51,039 nt of DNA from Coriobacteriia bacterium (GTDB lineage: Bacteria; Actinomycetota; Coriobacteriia; Coriobacteriales; Atopobiaceae). Under the pieces are notes generated by a model. That model did not search any database and was not told the DNA's origin. It saw nothing but the letters and a program-made list of their open reading frames with translations. The DNA is taken from NCBI GenBank assembly GCA_003150175.1, contig QAKZ01000038.1:1-51039 (forward strand), written 5' to 3'. The position numbers and the translations under genes were made by a program. Below are positions 1-9,757 of this stretch, one piece after another (positions within the stretch are counted from its first letter, which is position 1; every line of letters starts with the position of its first letter).

Positions 1-1205
1 CCGCGCTCGCGCAGCCACTCGATGATCTTCGGGTTGGCCTCGTTGACCTCCATGCCGGACCAGGGGCCGCCGGTGCCCATGCCGTCGCCCTTGTAGAAGC
101 GGCCGTCGTCGTCGACGGGCATGACCACGGGGATGTTGAACTTCATGCCGGCGAGGTAGTCGTCGACGCCGTGGCCGGGCGCGGTGTGGACGACGCCGGT
201 GCCGTCCTCGAGGGTGACGTAGTCGGCGTAGATGAACTCGCCCTCGACTCCCTGGTCGCCGAAGATCGGCTGCTTGTACTTGTTGTGGCACAGCTCGGTG
301 CCCGTCATGCGCCAGGGCTCGCCGTCGGCGCCGCGGACGAGCTCGACCTCGCCGTAGCCGAACTTGGCGCAGTCCTTCTCCACGAGGGCCTCGGCCATGA
401 TCTCGGCGTGGCCGTCGTGGACGATGGCCACGTAGGTCGCCTCGGGGTGCAGGATGACGGCGTCGTCGGCCGGAAGCGTCCACGGCGTCGTGGTCCAGAT
501 GTCGACCCAGAGCTTGCCGGCCCAGGCCTCGAGGCCGGCCGGGACGGTCGTCATCTCGAAGCGGACGAAGATGGCGGGGCTGACCTCGTCGCCGTACTCG
601 ATCTCGGCCTCGGCGAGCGCCGTGTGGCAGTGGGAGCACCAGTGGACCGGCTTGCGTCCGCGGTAGATGGCGCCGCGGTCGAAGATTGCCTTGAAGATCT
701 CGACGTCGGTGGCGTCGTAGTCGTTGACGTAGGTCAGGTAGGGGTTGTCCCACTCGGCCAGCACGCCCAGGCGCTTGAAGCCCTGGCGCTGGGTGTCGAC
801 CTGCTCGACGGCCATCTTGCGGCAGAGCTCGCGGATCTTCTCGGTGGGAAGCTGGTTGAACTTCTCGGTCCCGAGGATGGTCTCGACCTTGTGCTCGATG
901 GGCTGGCCGTGGCAGTCCCAGCCGGGGACGTACGGCGTCTGGAAGCCCTGCATGGACTTATAGCGGTTGATGATGTCCTTAGAGATCTTGTTCTGCGCGT
1001 GGCCGAGGTGGATCGGGCCGTTGGCGTACGGGGGGCCGTCGTGCAGGACGAACTTCTTGTGGCCCTCGTTCTTCTTGAGCAGCTGGGAGTAGACGTCGTC
1101 GTCCTCCCACTGCTTGAGCCGCTTGGGCTCGTTCTGGGCGAGGCTCGCGCGCATCGGGAAGCCCGTCTGCGGGAGATTCGTCGTCTTCTTGTACTGGTTC
1201 GCCAC
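1..1205 (-). CDS. ileS: Isoleucyl-tRNA synthetase, N-terminal part (runs off the window)
   Basis: Charges tRNA-Ile with isoleucine in the cytoplasm. About 401 N-terminal residues are present and the C-terminal remainder lies beyond position 1. The class I synthetase signature HLGH is at residues 66-69 within a GPPYANGPIHLGH segment. An HWCSHCHTALAEAEIEY segment and the start of the CP1 editing domain (WTTTPWTLPA) follow. No ATG precedes the conserved N-terminus. I place the start at a GTG (1203-1205, MANQYKKT), which has AAAGGGG about 8 nt upstream. The gene sits directly behind a T-box leader whose specifier codon is Ile, so it should be induced by uncharged tRNA-Ile. The identity is certain and the start is fairly sure. 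Confidence 0.95.
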   Translation of the reverse strand, partial: MANQYKKTTNLPQTGFPMRASLAQNEPKRLKQWEDDDVYSQLLKKNEGHKKFVLHDGPPYANGPIHLGHAQNKISKDIINRYKSMQGFQTPYVPGWDCHGQPIEHKVETILGTEKFNQLPTEKIRELCRKMAVEQVDTQRQGFKRLGVLAEWDNPYLTYVNDYDATDVEIFKAIFDRGAIYRGRKPVHWCSHCHTALAEAEIEYGDEVSPAIFVRFEMTTVPAGLEAWAGKLWVDIWTTTPWTLPADDAVILHPEATYVAIVHDGHAEIMAEALVEKDCAKFGYGEVELVRGADGEPWRMTGTELCHNKYKQPIFGDQGVEGEFIYADYVTLEDGTGVVHTAPGHGVDDYLAGMKFNIPVVMPVDDDGRFYKGDGMGTGGPWSGMEVNEANPKIIEWLRER

Positions 1206-1228
1206 TTGCGTGACCCCTTTCTGGGCAC

Positions 1229-1266
1229 CAAAAAAGCGCCCGTCCCGACTGCTGGGACGAAGCGCT
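1229..1266 (-). terminator. Regulated terminator of the ileS T-box leader
   Basis: On the minus strand AGCGC..CGTCCC pairs with GGGACG.GCGCT around an AGCAGTC-type loop, followed directly by a T6 run. It lies 24 nt before the ileS start, as expected for the terminator alternative of a T-box. Confidence 0.88.
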
Positions 1267-1500
1267 CACGTCACACTTCGTTTAAGACCACCCAGCGTGC
1301 GGATCCACCGCGTTACTCGGCTGGCCCATGACGGAGACCAATCCCGGCGACGCCTACTCGACGGCAAGAAACGCGGACGCGGGGTCCTCCTGCCGGCTTT
1401 GGGGCCGCGGCTCGGGGGTGATCTTCTCCGGGACGCGGTCGCGGGATCCCAGCACCCCCGCTCTCTTGTGGCCGCGCGACCCCGGGTACTCTCCCCGTCA
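1229..1500 (-). promoter_or_regulatory. T-box riboswitch (tRNA-Ile responsive) of ileS
   Basis: Read on the minus strand, the leader has an AGAGAG-type stem I segment, then a specifier loop GAAGATCACC. Its ATC (1420-1422) is an isoleucine codon. A CGAGTAGGCG segment typical of T-box stem III regions follows. T-box-like sequences GGTGGATCCGC (1299-1309) and GGGTGGT (1287-1293) come next. I cannot decide which one forms the tRNA acceptor bulge, but the TGGT of the second matches an A discriminator. An intrinsic terminator (1229-1266) closes the leader. Uncharged tRNA-Ile is expected to favour read-through into ileS. Confidence 0.88.
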
Positions 1501-1516
1501 TCGCCTGTGGTCAAAG

Positions 1517-1522
1517 ATGGTA
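1517..1522 (-). promoter_or_regulatory. Candidate -10 of the ileS T-box promoter
   Basis: TACCAT is preceded by TGC, giving an extended -10 (TGNTACCAT). It sits about 15-20 nt upstream of the first T-box helix. The -35 is weak (TTACCA, 19 nt away). The same TGCTACCAT box recurs at 26552-26560. Confidence 0.55.
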
Positions 1523-1546
1523 GCACGAACGGCCGGGCGCGTGGTA

Positions 1547-1746
1547 AGGTAAATGCCGCAAAAGCGAATAGGAACCATCTCTTCGGCCCGCGGAGCTGAG
1601 CTGCGCGGGGCCGCGTGCACGAGGTACGCGCGACGAGGGATGGGCGCGCGAAGCAGGCAAGCCGCCCCTTGCCCGCTTCGCGCGTTTCTTTTTTGCTTTG
1701 CCCCGGTACCGAGGCGGGCCGAGCGCCCGCGACGAGAGGAGCCATC
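1547..1746 (+). promoter_or_regulatory. Structured leader of the deaminase gene, with internal terminator
   Basis: A weak -10-like TAAGGT (about 1548-1553) precedes about 185 nt of leader. It holds a GGCCC/GGGCC hairpin near 1578-1607. It then has a strong terminator-like hairpin (about 1648-1693), GCGCGAAGC.GGCAAG pairing with CTTGCC.GCTTCGCGC, followed by TTTCTTTTTT. The terminator lies before the coding start. This looks like an attenuator or riboswitch leader, or a short separate RNA. I could not assign it to a known riboswitch class. Confidence 0.5.
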
Positions 1747-2277
1747 ATGGCGGAAGAGAAGAAGTCGAGCTGGGACGAGCCGCGCCGCGCGACGTTCACG
1801 CACGAGGAGGACGTGGCGTTTTTGCGCCGCGCCATCGAGGTCTCGAGGAGGAGCCGTGAGCACGGCAACACGCCCTTCGGCGCGATCCTCGTCGACGAGC
1901 ACAAGAACGTCGCCCTCGAGCAGGAGAACCGCGAGGTCACCGAGCACATCTGCACCGGCCACGCCGAGACCTCGCTCATGGAGGCCGCGAGCCGCAAATT
2001 CGACCACGGCTACCTGTGGCAGTGCACCATCTACACCACCGGCGAGCCCTGCGCCATGTGCTCGGGCGCCATCTACTGGGCCAACGTCGGCCGCGTGGTC
2101 TATGCGATGACCGAGCGCGACATCCTCGCGCAGACCGGCGACAACGAGCAGAACCCGACGCTCGACACCCCCTGCCGGCAGATCTTCGGCTCCAGTCAGA
2201 AGCAGATCGAGGTCGTCGGCCCCTTCCCCGAGCTCGTCGCCGAGGCCTGCGCAGTCCACGAGGGCTACTGGAACTAA
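1747..2277 (+). CDS. Nucleoside/guanine deaminase (CMP/dCMP deaminase superfamily)
   Basis: A 176-residue zinc-dependent cytidine-deaminase fold enzyme. HAE at residues 72-74 (zinc His plus catalytic Glu) and PCAMC at 101-105 (zinc Cys102 and Cys105) form the active site. The GAIYWANVGRVVYA stretch and the C-terminal acidic/aromatic tail ending HEGYWN resemble GuaD-type guanine deaminases more than TadA, so guanine to xanthine conversion is the best guess. Another purine or nucleoside substrate remains possible. ATG 1747 was chosen because GAGAGGAG lies just upstream and the conserved N-terminus begins soon after it. An in-frame upstream extension is not conserved-looking. The gene stands alone, with a terminator-bearing leader in front and a long hairpin behind. 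Confidence 0.85.
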   Translation: MAEEKKSSWDEPRRATFTHEEDVAFLRRAIEVSRRSREHGNTPFGAILVDEHKNVALEQENREVTEHICTGHAETSLMEAASRKFDHGYLWQCTIYTTGEPCAMCSGAIYWANVGRVVYAMTERDILAQTGDNEQNPTLDTPCRQIFGSSQKQIEVVGPFPELVAEACAVHEGYWN

Positions 2278-2355
2278 CCGAGCCGAGGACCATCACTGGG
2301 TGACAGTCATTGGCTGCAGCTTTCTGGGACACCCTCGCGGCTCGGGAAAACCAAA

Positions 2356-2402
2356 GGACGGGCGCGAACTTTCCGATAACCGCAGAAAGCTCGCGCCCGT
2401 CC
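2356..2402. terminator. Bidirectional terminator between deaminase and galU
   Basis: GGACGGGCGCGA (2356-2367) pairs perfectly with TCGCGCCCGTCC (2391-2402), and an inner CTTTC/GAAAG extends the stem. On the minus strand TTTGGTTTTC follows. It serves the two convergent genes. Confidence 0.75.
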
Positions 2403-2481
2403 CTTGTGTACCTTCAGCTGTTGCGACGAGCGGGTTCTTGGGCACAGGCTCCACGCCCGCCTCCCCTGCTTGGCTCGAGGG

Positions 2482-3369
2482 CTAGTCGGCCATGGCCTCC
2501 TCGAAGGCGGCGGAGAAGCGCGGGTCGGACTTGGCCATGCGCGCGTTGGTGGCGATCCAGCCGGCGACGGTGCCCGTGTCGTAACCCTCCTTGGGGTCGA
2601 TGACGAGGGCGTAGAACTCCTCCTCGGCAAGGCAGCGCTCCATGGCATCGGTGAGCTGGATCTCGTTGCCGGCGCCGGGCTTCTGGGTCTTCAGGAGCTC
2701 CATCACGCGCGGCGAGAGCAGGTAGCGGCCGACGATGAAGAGACGAGACGGAGCGAGCGCGGCCTTGGGCTTCTCGACCATGCCGGAGAGCTTCCAGACG
2801 GCGCCCTCGTCGTTCTCGCCAGCCTCGGGGAACTCGGCGATCGAGCCGACCTGCTTGCCGGCGATGATGCCGTAGCGCGAGACCTCGTCCTCGGGGCACG
2901 GGGCGACGGCGATGACGCTCGCGCCGCCGTGGGCCTTGGAGACCTCCATCATGCGGGGCAGGATCTTCTTGTCCGGGACCATGTAGTCGCCGAGGAGCAC
3001 GAAGAAGGGCTCGTTGCCGGTGGCGTAGGAGGCGCAGCGGATGGCGTGGCCCAGGCCCAGCGGCTCGCTCTGGAAGCAGAAGTCGACGGGAAGGGAGCCG
3101 GCCTCCTTGACGGCCTCGGCATAGCCGGCCTTGTTGCGGGAGCGCAGCAGGTCCTCGAGCGCGAGGTCGGGCGTGAAGTAGCTCATGATCTGGGGCTTGG
3201 CCTGCGAAGAGACGATGATGCACTCGTCGACCTCCTCGGGGGCGAGCGCTTCCTCGACGACGTACTGGATGACCGGCTTGTCGAGGACGGGGAGCATTTC
3301 CTTCGGGGTGACCTTGGTGCCGGGAAGGAAGCGGGTGCCGAGGCCGGCGGCGGGGATGATCGACTTCAT
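2482..3369 (-). CDS. galU: UTP-glucose-1-phosphate uridylyltransferase
   Basis: Makes UDP-glucose from UTP and glucose-1-phosphate for envelope polysaccharides and glycolipids. The 295-residue length is normal for bacterial GalU. The nucleotide-binding N-terminus AAGLGTRFLPGTKVTPKEML (residues 7-26) and the following VLDKPVIQYVVEEA are canonical. LLGDYMVPDK and VEKPK segments of the nucleotidyltransferase fold follow. ATG 3367-3369 has AAAGGA 7 nt upstream. It lies downstream of glmS on the same strand but is separated by a strong hairpin, so it probably has its own promoter. Both genes feed nucleotide-sugar synthesis. Confidence 0.95.
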   Translation of the reverse strand: MKSIIPAAGLGTRFLPGTKVTPKEMLPVLDKPVIQYVVEEALAPEEVDECIIVSSQAKPQIMSYFTPDLALEDLLRSRNKAGYAEAVKEAGSLPVDFCFQSEPLGLGHAIRCASYATGNEPFFVLLGDYMVPDKKILPRMMEVSKAHGGASVIAVAPCPEDEVSRYGIIAGKQVGSIAEFPEAGENDEGAVWKLSGMVEKPKAALAPSRLFIVGRYLLSPRVMELLKTQKPGAGNEIQLTDAMERCLAEEEFYALVIDPKEGYDTGTVAGWIATNARMAKSDPRFSAAFEEAMAD

Positions 3370-3470
3370 ATGGGGGTCCTTTCGGGTTGTTCAGGCACGG
3401 GCGGGGCCGCGTGGCCGATGAACGTGTTGTTCGCATTATGTAACAAAGCGTTCGTCTATGGTACCCCCAA

Positions 3471-3505
3471 CTCCCCCTGCGGGCGCGCAGCGCCCGCAGG
3501 GGGAG
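3471..3505 (-). terminator. glmS terminator
   Basis: CTCCCCCTGCGGGCG (3471-3485) and CGCCCGCAGGGGGAG (3491-3505) form a perfect 15-bp stem with a 5-nt loop. It begins 8 nt after the glmS stop. Only a short T tract follows on the minus strand. Confidence 0.75.
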
Positions 3506-3512
3506 GTCCCGC

Positions 3513-5363
<1,851 letters not shown>

Positions 5364-5415
5364 ACGGTGGTTCCTTTCGTTGGGGCGGTCCTGTGTGCAC
5401 GAGAAGCGTTAGGTG

Positions 5416-5483
5416 ACTGGTATTAGCTTTTCGATACCTGTGAGTGTACACTCTTCAAGTGGTATTGTAATTCAATAACCAGT
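5416..5483. promoter_or_regulatory. Paired 26-bp dyads and palindrome in the glmS/fbp control region
   Basis: Two 26-bp dyads, 5416-5441 and 5458-5483, have ACTGGTAT/AGTGGTAT left arms and ATACCTGT/ATAACCAGT right arms. Their centres are 42 bp apart, about four helical turns. A perfect 12-bp palindrome GAGTGTACACTC (5442-5453) lies between them. A minus-strand promoter TTACAA-16-TACACT overlaps the second dyad and the palindrome. The ACTGGT..ACCAGT half-sites resemble those of GntR-family amino-sugar regulators (NagR/DasR), though the spacing is wider. The regulator is unknown. Confidence 0.6.
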
Positions 5484-5603
5484 GAACACGAAAACGCCAT
5501 CGCTTCGACACTTTCCCAGGGCCGTGCCCAAGCCCGCGGTTTTTCCGCCAATTCCCGCAACTCACCGAATAGTCGGCGCCATGCCCCGGCGAATGTCACA
5601 TGG

Positions 5604-5609
5604 TAGAGT
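5604..5609 (+). promoter_or_regulatory. Candidate fbp -10 box
   Basis: TAGAGT is preceded by TGG, giving an extended -10. It lies 25 nt before the fbp ATG, which itself has AAAGGA at 5624-5629. No good -35 is visible. Confidence 0.4.
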
Positions 5610-5633
5610 GCATAACGCTCCCGAAAGGACCGC

Positions 5634-7544
5634 ATGGATACCTTCATACCCCCGCGCTCGCCGAACGAGAAGTACCTCGACCTTCTCTCCGAGAAGTTCC
5701 CGACGACCCGCTCGGCCTATACCGAGATCATCAACCTCGAGGCCATCCTCAACCTGCCCAAGGGCACCGAGCACTTCGTCAGCGACGTGCACGGCGAGTA
5801 CCACGCCTTCGAGCACATCCTCAACAACTGCTCCGGCGTCATCCGCGAGCGCGTCCGCTCGACCTTCGAGTTCCAGCTCACGACCGAGGAGCAGGCGGAC
5901 CTCTGCACGCTGATCTACTACCCCACCCTGAAGCTCCAGCGCCTACGGGAAGAAGGGCGCCTGACCGAGGAGTGGTACGCCATCAACCTCATGCGCCTCG
6001 TGCGCCTGGCGCGCAGGCTCTCGGGCACCTACACGCGCTCGAAGGTCCGCAAGGCCATGCCGGTCGAGTACTCCTACATCATCGATGAGCTGCTCCACAC
6101 CTCCTCCGACGAGCACGAGGAGCGCCTGGCCTACCATCAGCGCATCATCAGCTCGATCATCGACACCGGCAGCGCCGACGACTTCATCTGCTCGCTCGCC
6201 GCGCTGATCAAACGCCTCGCCGTCGACCACCTGCACCTCGTCGGCGACATCTTCGACCGCGGGCCGCGCGCCGACCGCATCATCGATCGCCTGAGCGCCT
6301 ACCACTCCATCGACATCCAGTGGGGCAACCACGACATCGTGTGGATGGGCGCGGCCTCCGGCTCCGCAGCCTGTCTGGCCGCCGTGATCCGCAACAACGT
6401 GCACTACGACAGCCTGAAGATCCTCGAGAACGCCTACGGCGTGAGCTTGCGCGAGCTCACCGTGTTCGCCGAGCAGACCTACCGCCAAGACGACGGCATG
6501 GACCCGGTCGAGAAGGCGATCTCGGTCATCCTCTTCAAGCTCGAGGGCAAGGTGATCCTCCGCCACCCCAACTGGCAGATGGACGACCGGCTGCTCCTCG
6601 AGCACGTGGACCCCGCCCGCGGCGTGGTCACGATCGACGGCGTCGAGTACCCGATGCGCACCCGCGACTTCCCCACCCTCGACCCGAAGCACCCCTACGA
6701 GCTGACCGAGGGCGAGCGCCAGGTCATGGACAACATGATGAGCGCCGTGCGCCACTCCGAGAAGCTCCAGGCCCACATCGGCTTCCTCTACGACCACGGC
6801 AGCGCATACCTCGTGCACAACGGCAACGTGCTCTTCCACGCGTGCGTGCCCATGAACGAGGACGGCACATTCTGCCCCGTCAACCACCAAGGCCAGATGC
6901 TCGCGGGCAAGGAGTACTACGACTACACCGACCGCCTCGCGCGCCGCGCGTGGCACGAGCACGACCAGGTCTCGCTCGACTGGATGTGGTACCTGTGGTG
7001 CGGGCGCCTCTCGCCGCTGTCCGGCCGCGTGATGAAGACCTTCGAGCGCACCTACCTCTCGGACAAGTCGACCTGGGAAGAGCCGCGCGACCCCTACTAC
7101 GAGCACGTCGAGGACCCGGCCGCGTGCCGCATGATCCTCGAGGAGTTCGGCTGCAGCCCCGACGGCGTGATCATCAACGGCCACACCCCCGTCCACGCCG
7201 CCGCCGGCGAGAACCCCGTCAAGGCGGGCGGCATGCTCGTCGTCATCGACGGCGGGTTCTGCCAGGCCTACCACCAGACCACGGGCATCGCGGGCTACAC
7301 GCTCATCGCGGACCCGACGGGCATGCGCATCAAGGCGCACCGCCCCTTCGCGAGCATCAAGGACGTCCTCGACCTGAACGCCGACATCATGAGCGACGAC
7401 GATCGCTTCCGCCGCTGGCCGCGCCCCCTCACCGTGGGCGACACGGACGCCGGCGTGCAGATCCGCGAGCAGATCGCCGACCTGCGAGAGCTTTTGTCCG
7501 CCTACCGCAACGGCGACGTGCCCGAGCGCACCGCGAGCTCCTAG
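5634..7544 (+). CDS. fbp: Fructose-1,6-bisphosphatase, class III
   Basis: Hydrolyses fructose-1,6-bisphosphate to fructose-6-phosphate in gluconeogenesis. The 636-residue size matches the class III (Firmicutes-type) family. The metallophosphoesterase motifs are present in order: FVSDVHGEYHAFE (about 44-56), LVGDIFDRGPRADR (about 202-215), IQWGNHDIVWMG (about 226-237) and, near the C-terminus, NGHTPVHAAAGENPVKAGG followed by VVIDGGFCQAYH. ATG 5634 is preceded by GAAAGGACCGC. It is divergent from glmS, which consumes its product, so shared control of the fructose-6-phosphate pool is plausible. No truncation or odd residues were noticed. Confidence 0.96.
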   Translation: MDTFIPPRSPNEKYLDLLSEKFPTTRSAYTEIINLEAILNLPKGTEHFVSDVHGEYHAFEHILNNCSGVIRERVRSTFEFQLTTEEQADLCTLIYYPTLKLQRLREEGRLTEEWYAINLMRLVRLARRLSGTYTRSKVRKAMPVEYSYIIDELLHTSSDEHEERLAYHQRIISSIIDTGSADDFICSLAALIKRLAVDHLHLVGDIFDRGPRADRIIDRLSAYHSIDIQWGNHDIVWMGAASGSAACLAAVIRNNVHYDSLKILENAYGVSLRELTVFAEQTYRQDDGMDPVEKAISVILFKLEGKVILRHPNWQMDDRLLLEHVDPARGVVTIDGVEYPMRTRDFPTLDPKHPYELTEGERQVMDNMMSAVRHSEKLQAHIGFLYDHGSAYLVHNGNVLFHACVPMNEDGTFCPVNHQGQMLAGKEYYDYTDRLARRAWHEHDQVSLDWMWYLWCGRLSPLSGRVMKTFERTYLSDKSTWEEPRDPYYEHVEDPAACRMILEEFGCSPDGVIINGHTPVHAAAGENPVKAGGMLVVIDGGFCQAYHQTTGIAGYTLIADPTGMRIKAHRPFASIKDVLDLNADIMSDDDRFRRWPRPLTVGDTDAGVQIREQIADLRELLSAYRNGDVPERTASS

Positions 7545-7548
7545 GGGC

Positions 7549-7586
7549 AAAGGCCCCGGCCAGGGCCCGGCCGAGAAGGGCCCTTT
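7549..7586 (+). terminator. Probable fbp terminator
   Basis: AAAGGCCC pairs with GGGCCCTTT (one bulge), with further GC pairing inside, and TTTAGAATTGTT follows. The strong hairpin at 7610-7648 backs it up. Confidence 0.5.
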
Positions 7587-7603
7587 AGAATTGTTCCTTA
7601 TGC

Positions 7604-7648
7604 AAAAAAGGCGCGCGCCCAACGAGAGGTCCTCGTTGGGCGCGCGCC
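7604..7648 (-). terminator. ftsH terminator
   Basis: A perfect 17-bp stem (7610-7626 with 7632-7648, arm GGCGCGCGCCCAACGAG) with a 5-nt loop is followed by T6 on the minus strand. It lies 30 nt after the ftsH stop. Confidence 0.92.
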
Positions 7649-7677
7649 CGTCTTCGTGCGGATCGCAGGAATCGGCG

Positions 7678-9588
7678 CTACTGCTGCTGGCCGTCTGCCG
7701 GCGCAGGCATCGCCGGGGCAAAGCCGTCGTCGTGCGTGAGGATGTTCATGAACTCCTCGCCGGTGATGGTCTCCTTCTTTTGCAGGTAATGCGCGATCTC
7801 GTGCAGCTTGAAGCGGTTCTTCTGGAGCGTCGCGAGCGCGGTCTGGTGGCCCTCCTCGACGAGCGCCTGGACCTCGGCGTCGATCTCCTGCGCGGTGCCC
7901 TCGGAACAGGTGAGCTCCGAGCCGCCGCCGAGGTAGCGGTTGCGCTGCTGGCCGAGCGCGACCATGCCGAACTTGTCGGACATGCCGTACTGGGTGACCA
8001 TAGCGCGCGCGATGCCGGTGGCCTTCTCGATGTCGTTCGAGGCGCCGGTGGTCATCTCGCCGAAGATGAGCTCCTCGGCGGCGCGGCCGCCGCAGAGCAC
8101 GGCGATCTTGTTCTTGGCCTCCTCGCGCGTGGTGAGGAAGTGCTCGTCCTCCTCGACCTGCATGGTGAAGCCGAGCGCGCCCGAGGTGCGCGGCACGATC
8201 GTGATCTTCGAGACGGGCGCCGAGCCCTTCTGCATGGCAGCGACGATGGCGTGGCCGGTCTCGTGGTAGCTGACGAACTCCTTCTCATGCTGGGAAAGAA
8301 CGGTCGACTTCTTTTTCTCGCCGGCGATGACGACGTCGACGGACTCGGCCAGGTCCTCCTGCGTCACGCGCTTGCGCCCGAAGCGCACCGCGCGAAGGGC
8401 GGCCTCGTTGATGATGTTCGCGAGGTCCGCGCCCGAGGCGCCGGGGGTCGAGCGGGCAAGGACGCCCAGGTCGATGCCGGGCTCCATCTTTACGTCGTTG
8501 GCGTGGATCTGCAGGATCGCCTCGCGGCCGGCGAGGTCGGGGAGCTCGACGGGGATGCGGCGGTCGAAGCGGCCGGGGCGCAGCAGCGCCTGGTCGAGCG
8601 ACTCGGGGCGGTTGGTCGCGGCGAGCACGACGATGCCCTTCTGGTTGTCGAAGCCGTCCATCTCGGAGAGCAGCTGGTTGAGCGTCTGCTCGCGCTCGTC
8701 GTTGGAGTTGATGGAGCCGTCGCGCTTCTTGCCCACGGCGTCGATCTCGTCAATGAAGATGATGCAGGGGGCCTTCTCCTTGGCCTGCTTGAAGAGATCG
8801 CGCACCTTCGCGGCGCCGCGGCCGACGAACATCTCGACGAACTCGGAGCCCGCGATCTGGAAGAAGGGCACGCCCGCCTCGCCGGCGACCGCCTTGGCGA
8901 GCAGCGTCTTGCCGGTTCCCGGAGGGCCGACGAGGAGCGCGCCGCGCGGGCAGCGGGCGCCGATCTCGTTGTACTTCTCGGGCTTCTTGAGGAAGCTCAC
9001 GATCTCCTCGAGGGACTCCTTGGCCTCGTCCTGGCCGGCGACGTCCTTGAAGGTGACGCCGGTCTCCTCGCCCTTGACCTCCTTGACGTTGGACTTGCCC
9101 AGGCCGCCGCCCATGCCGAAGCCGCCGCCGAAGTTCATCGAGGGGCCCTCGTCGCCCATGGCCTTCTTCATCCGGCGGTTGAGGTACCAGCCGAGAGCAA
9201 AGAAGATGATGATCGGCAAGCCGTAGGAGAGCAGCAGGTAGAACCACATGTCGTTGGAGGTGTCGGCGATCTTGCCCACCATCTGGGCGCCGGAGTTCTC
9301 GAGCTTCTCGGTCAACCCCTCGCCCGAGCCGAAGATCACCGTGGAGTACTTCTGCTGAGAGTCGCCCTCGCCTGTGGTGAAGTAGAGGGTGGCGTCGCCC
9401 TGGGTCTTCTGGACCTGGGTGACCTCCTTCTTGTCGACCATGGTCAGGAAATCGCTGTAGCTCACCTCCTTGGTCTGCGAGTTCGAGAGCGCAGGGTACA
9501 TCGTCTGGCTGACCGCGAGGTACACGACGATCGCGATCAGGATGTAGAGCAGCATCGACCGGCGACGCTTGTTCTCATCCATATTCAT
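7678..9588 (-). CDS. ftsH: ATP-dependent zinc metalloprotease FtsH
   Basis: Membrane-bound AAA+ protease that removes misassembled membrane proteins and regulatory substrates. The 636 residues contain TM1 at about 12-28, an extracytoplasmic domain, TM2 at about 115-134, and a Gly/Met-rich linker. The AAA module has Walker A GPPGTGKT at 221-228, Walker B IIFIDEID and second region of homology [20 protein letters not shown]. The zinc protease motif HETGH follows. The first of two nearby ATGs (MNMDEN) was chosen because AAAGG lies 6 nt upstream. The acidic, Gln-rich C-terminal tail is usual. It is monocistronic between two terminators, with a candidate promoter TTGTGC-16-TATCTA inside the preceding terminator region. 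Confidence 0.96.
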   Translation of the reverse strand: MNMDENKRRRSMLLYILIAIVVYLAVSQTMYPALSNSQTKEVSYSDFLTMVDKKEVTQVQKTQGDATLYFTTGEGDSQQKYSTVIFGSGEGLTEKLENSGAQMVGKIADTSNDMWFYLLLSYGLPIIIFFALGWYLNRRMKKAMGDEGPSMNFGGGFGMGGGLGKSNVKEVKGEETGVTFKDVAGQDEAKESLEEIVSFLKKPEKYNEIGARCPRGALLVGPPGTGKTLLAKAVAGEAGVPFFQIAGSEFVEMFVGRGAAKVRDLFKQAKEKAPCIIFIDEIDAVGKKRDGSINSNDEREQTLNQLLSEMDGFDNQKGIVVLAATNRPESLDQALLRPGRFDRRIPVELPDLAGREAILQIHANDVKMEPGIDLGVLARSTPGASGADLANIINEAALRAVRFGRKRVTQEDLAESVDVVIAGEKKKSTVLSQHEKEFVSYHETGHAIVAAMQKGSAPVSKITIVPRTSGALGFTMQVEEDEHFLTTREEAKNKIAVLCGGRAAEELIFGEMTTGASNDIEKATGIARAMVTQYGMSDKFGMVALGQQRNRYLGGGSELTCSEGTAQEIDAEVQALVEEGHQTALATLQKNRFKLHEIAHYLQKKETITGEEFMNILTHDDGFAPAMPAPADGQQQ

Positions 9589-9651
9589 AGAGGGCCTTTC
9601 GTTGAGTCCGGAACATGCATACGTACATAGATACCCAGTTTAAGCGCGCGC

Positions 9652-9683
9652 ACAAAAAAAGCCCCCGCGTTTGGGGCGCGGGG
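9652..9683 (-). terminator. Terminator of the TrmH-family gene
   Basis: On the minus strand CCCCGCG (9677-9683) pairs with CGCGGGG (9663-9669) and is followed by a T7 run. It lies about 75 nt past the stop and just upstream of ftsH. Confidence 0.85.
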
Positions 9684-9757
9684 ACGAAGTTGTAACGGAT
9701 GTCGTGCTACGAGCGCCGGCGAGAAGCCCGCGCGGGACCGTCCCGGCAAGCGAGGGC

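Noticed and set aside
5364..5480. glmS ribozyme in the glmS leader
   Set aside because: The leader is short and dyad-rich, and no conserved ribozyme core was recognised.
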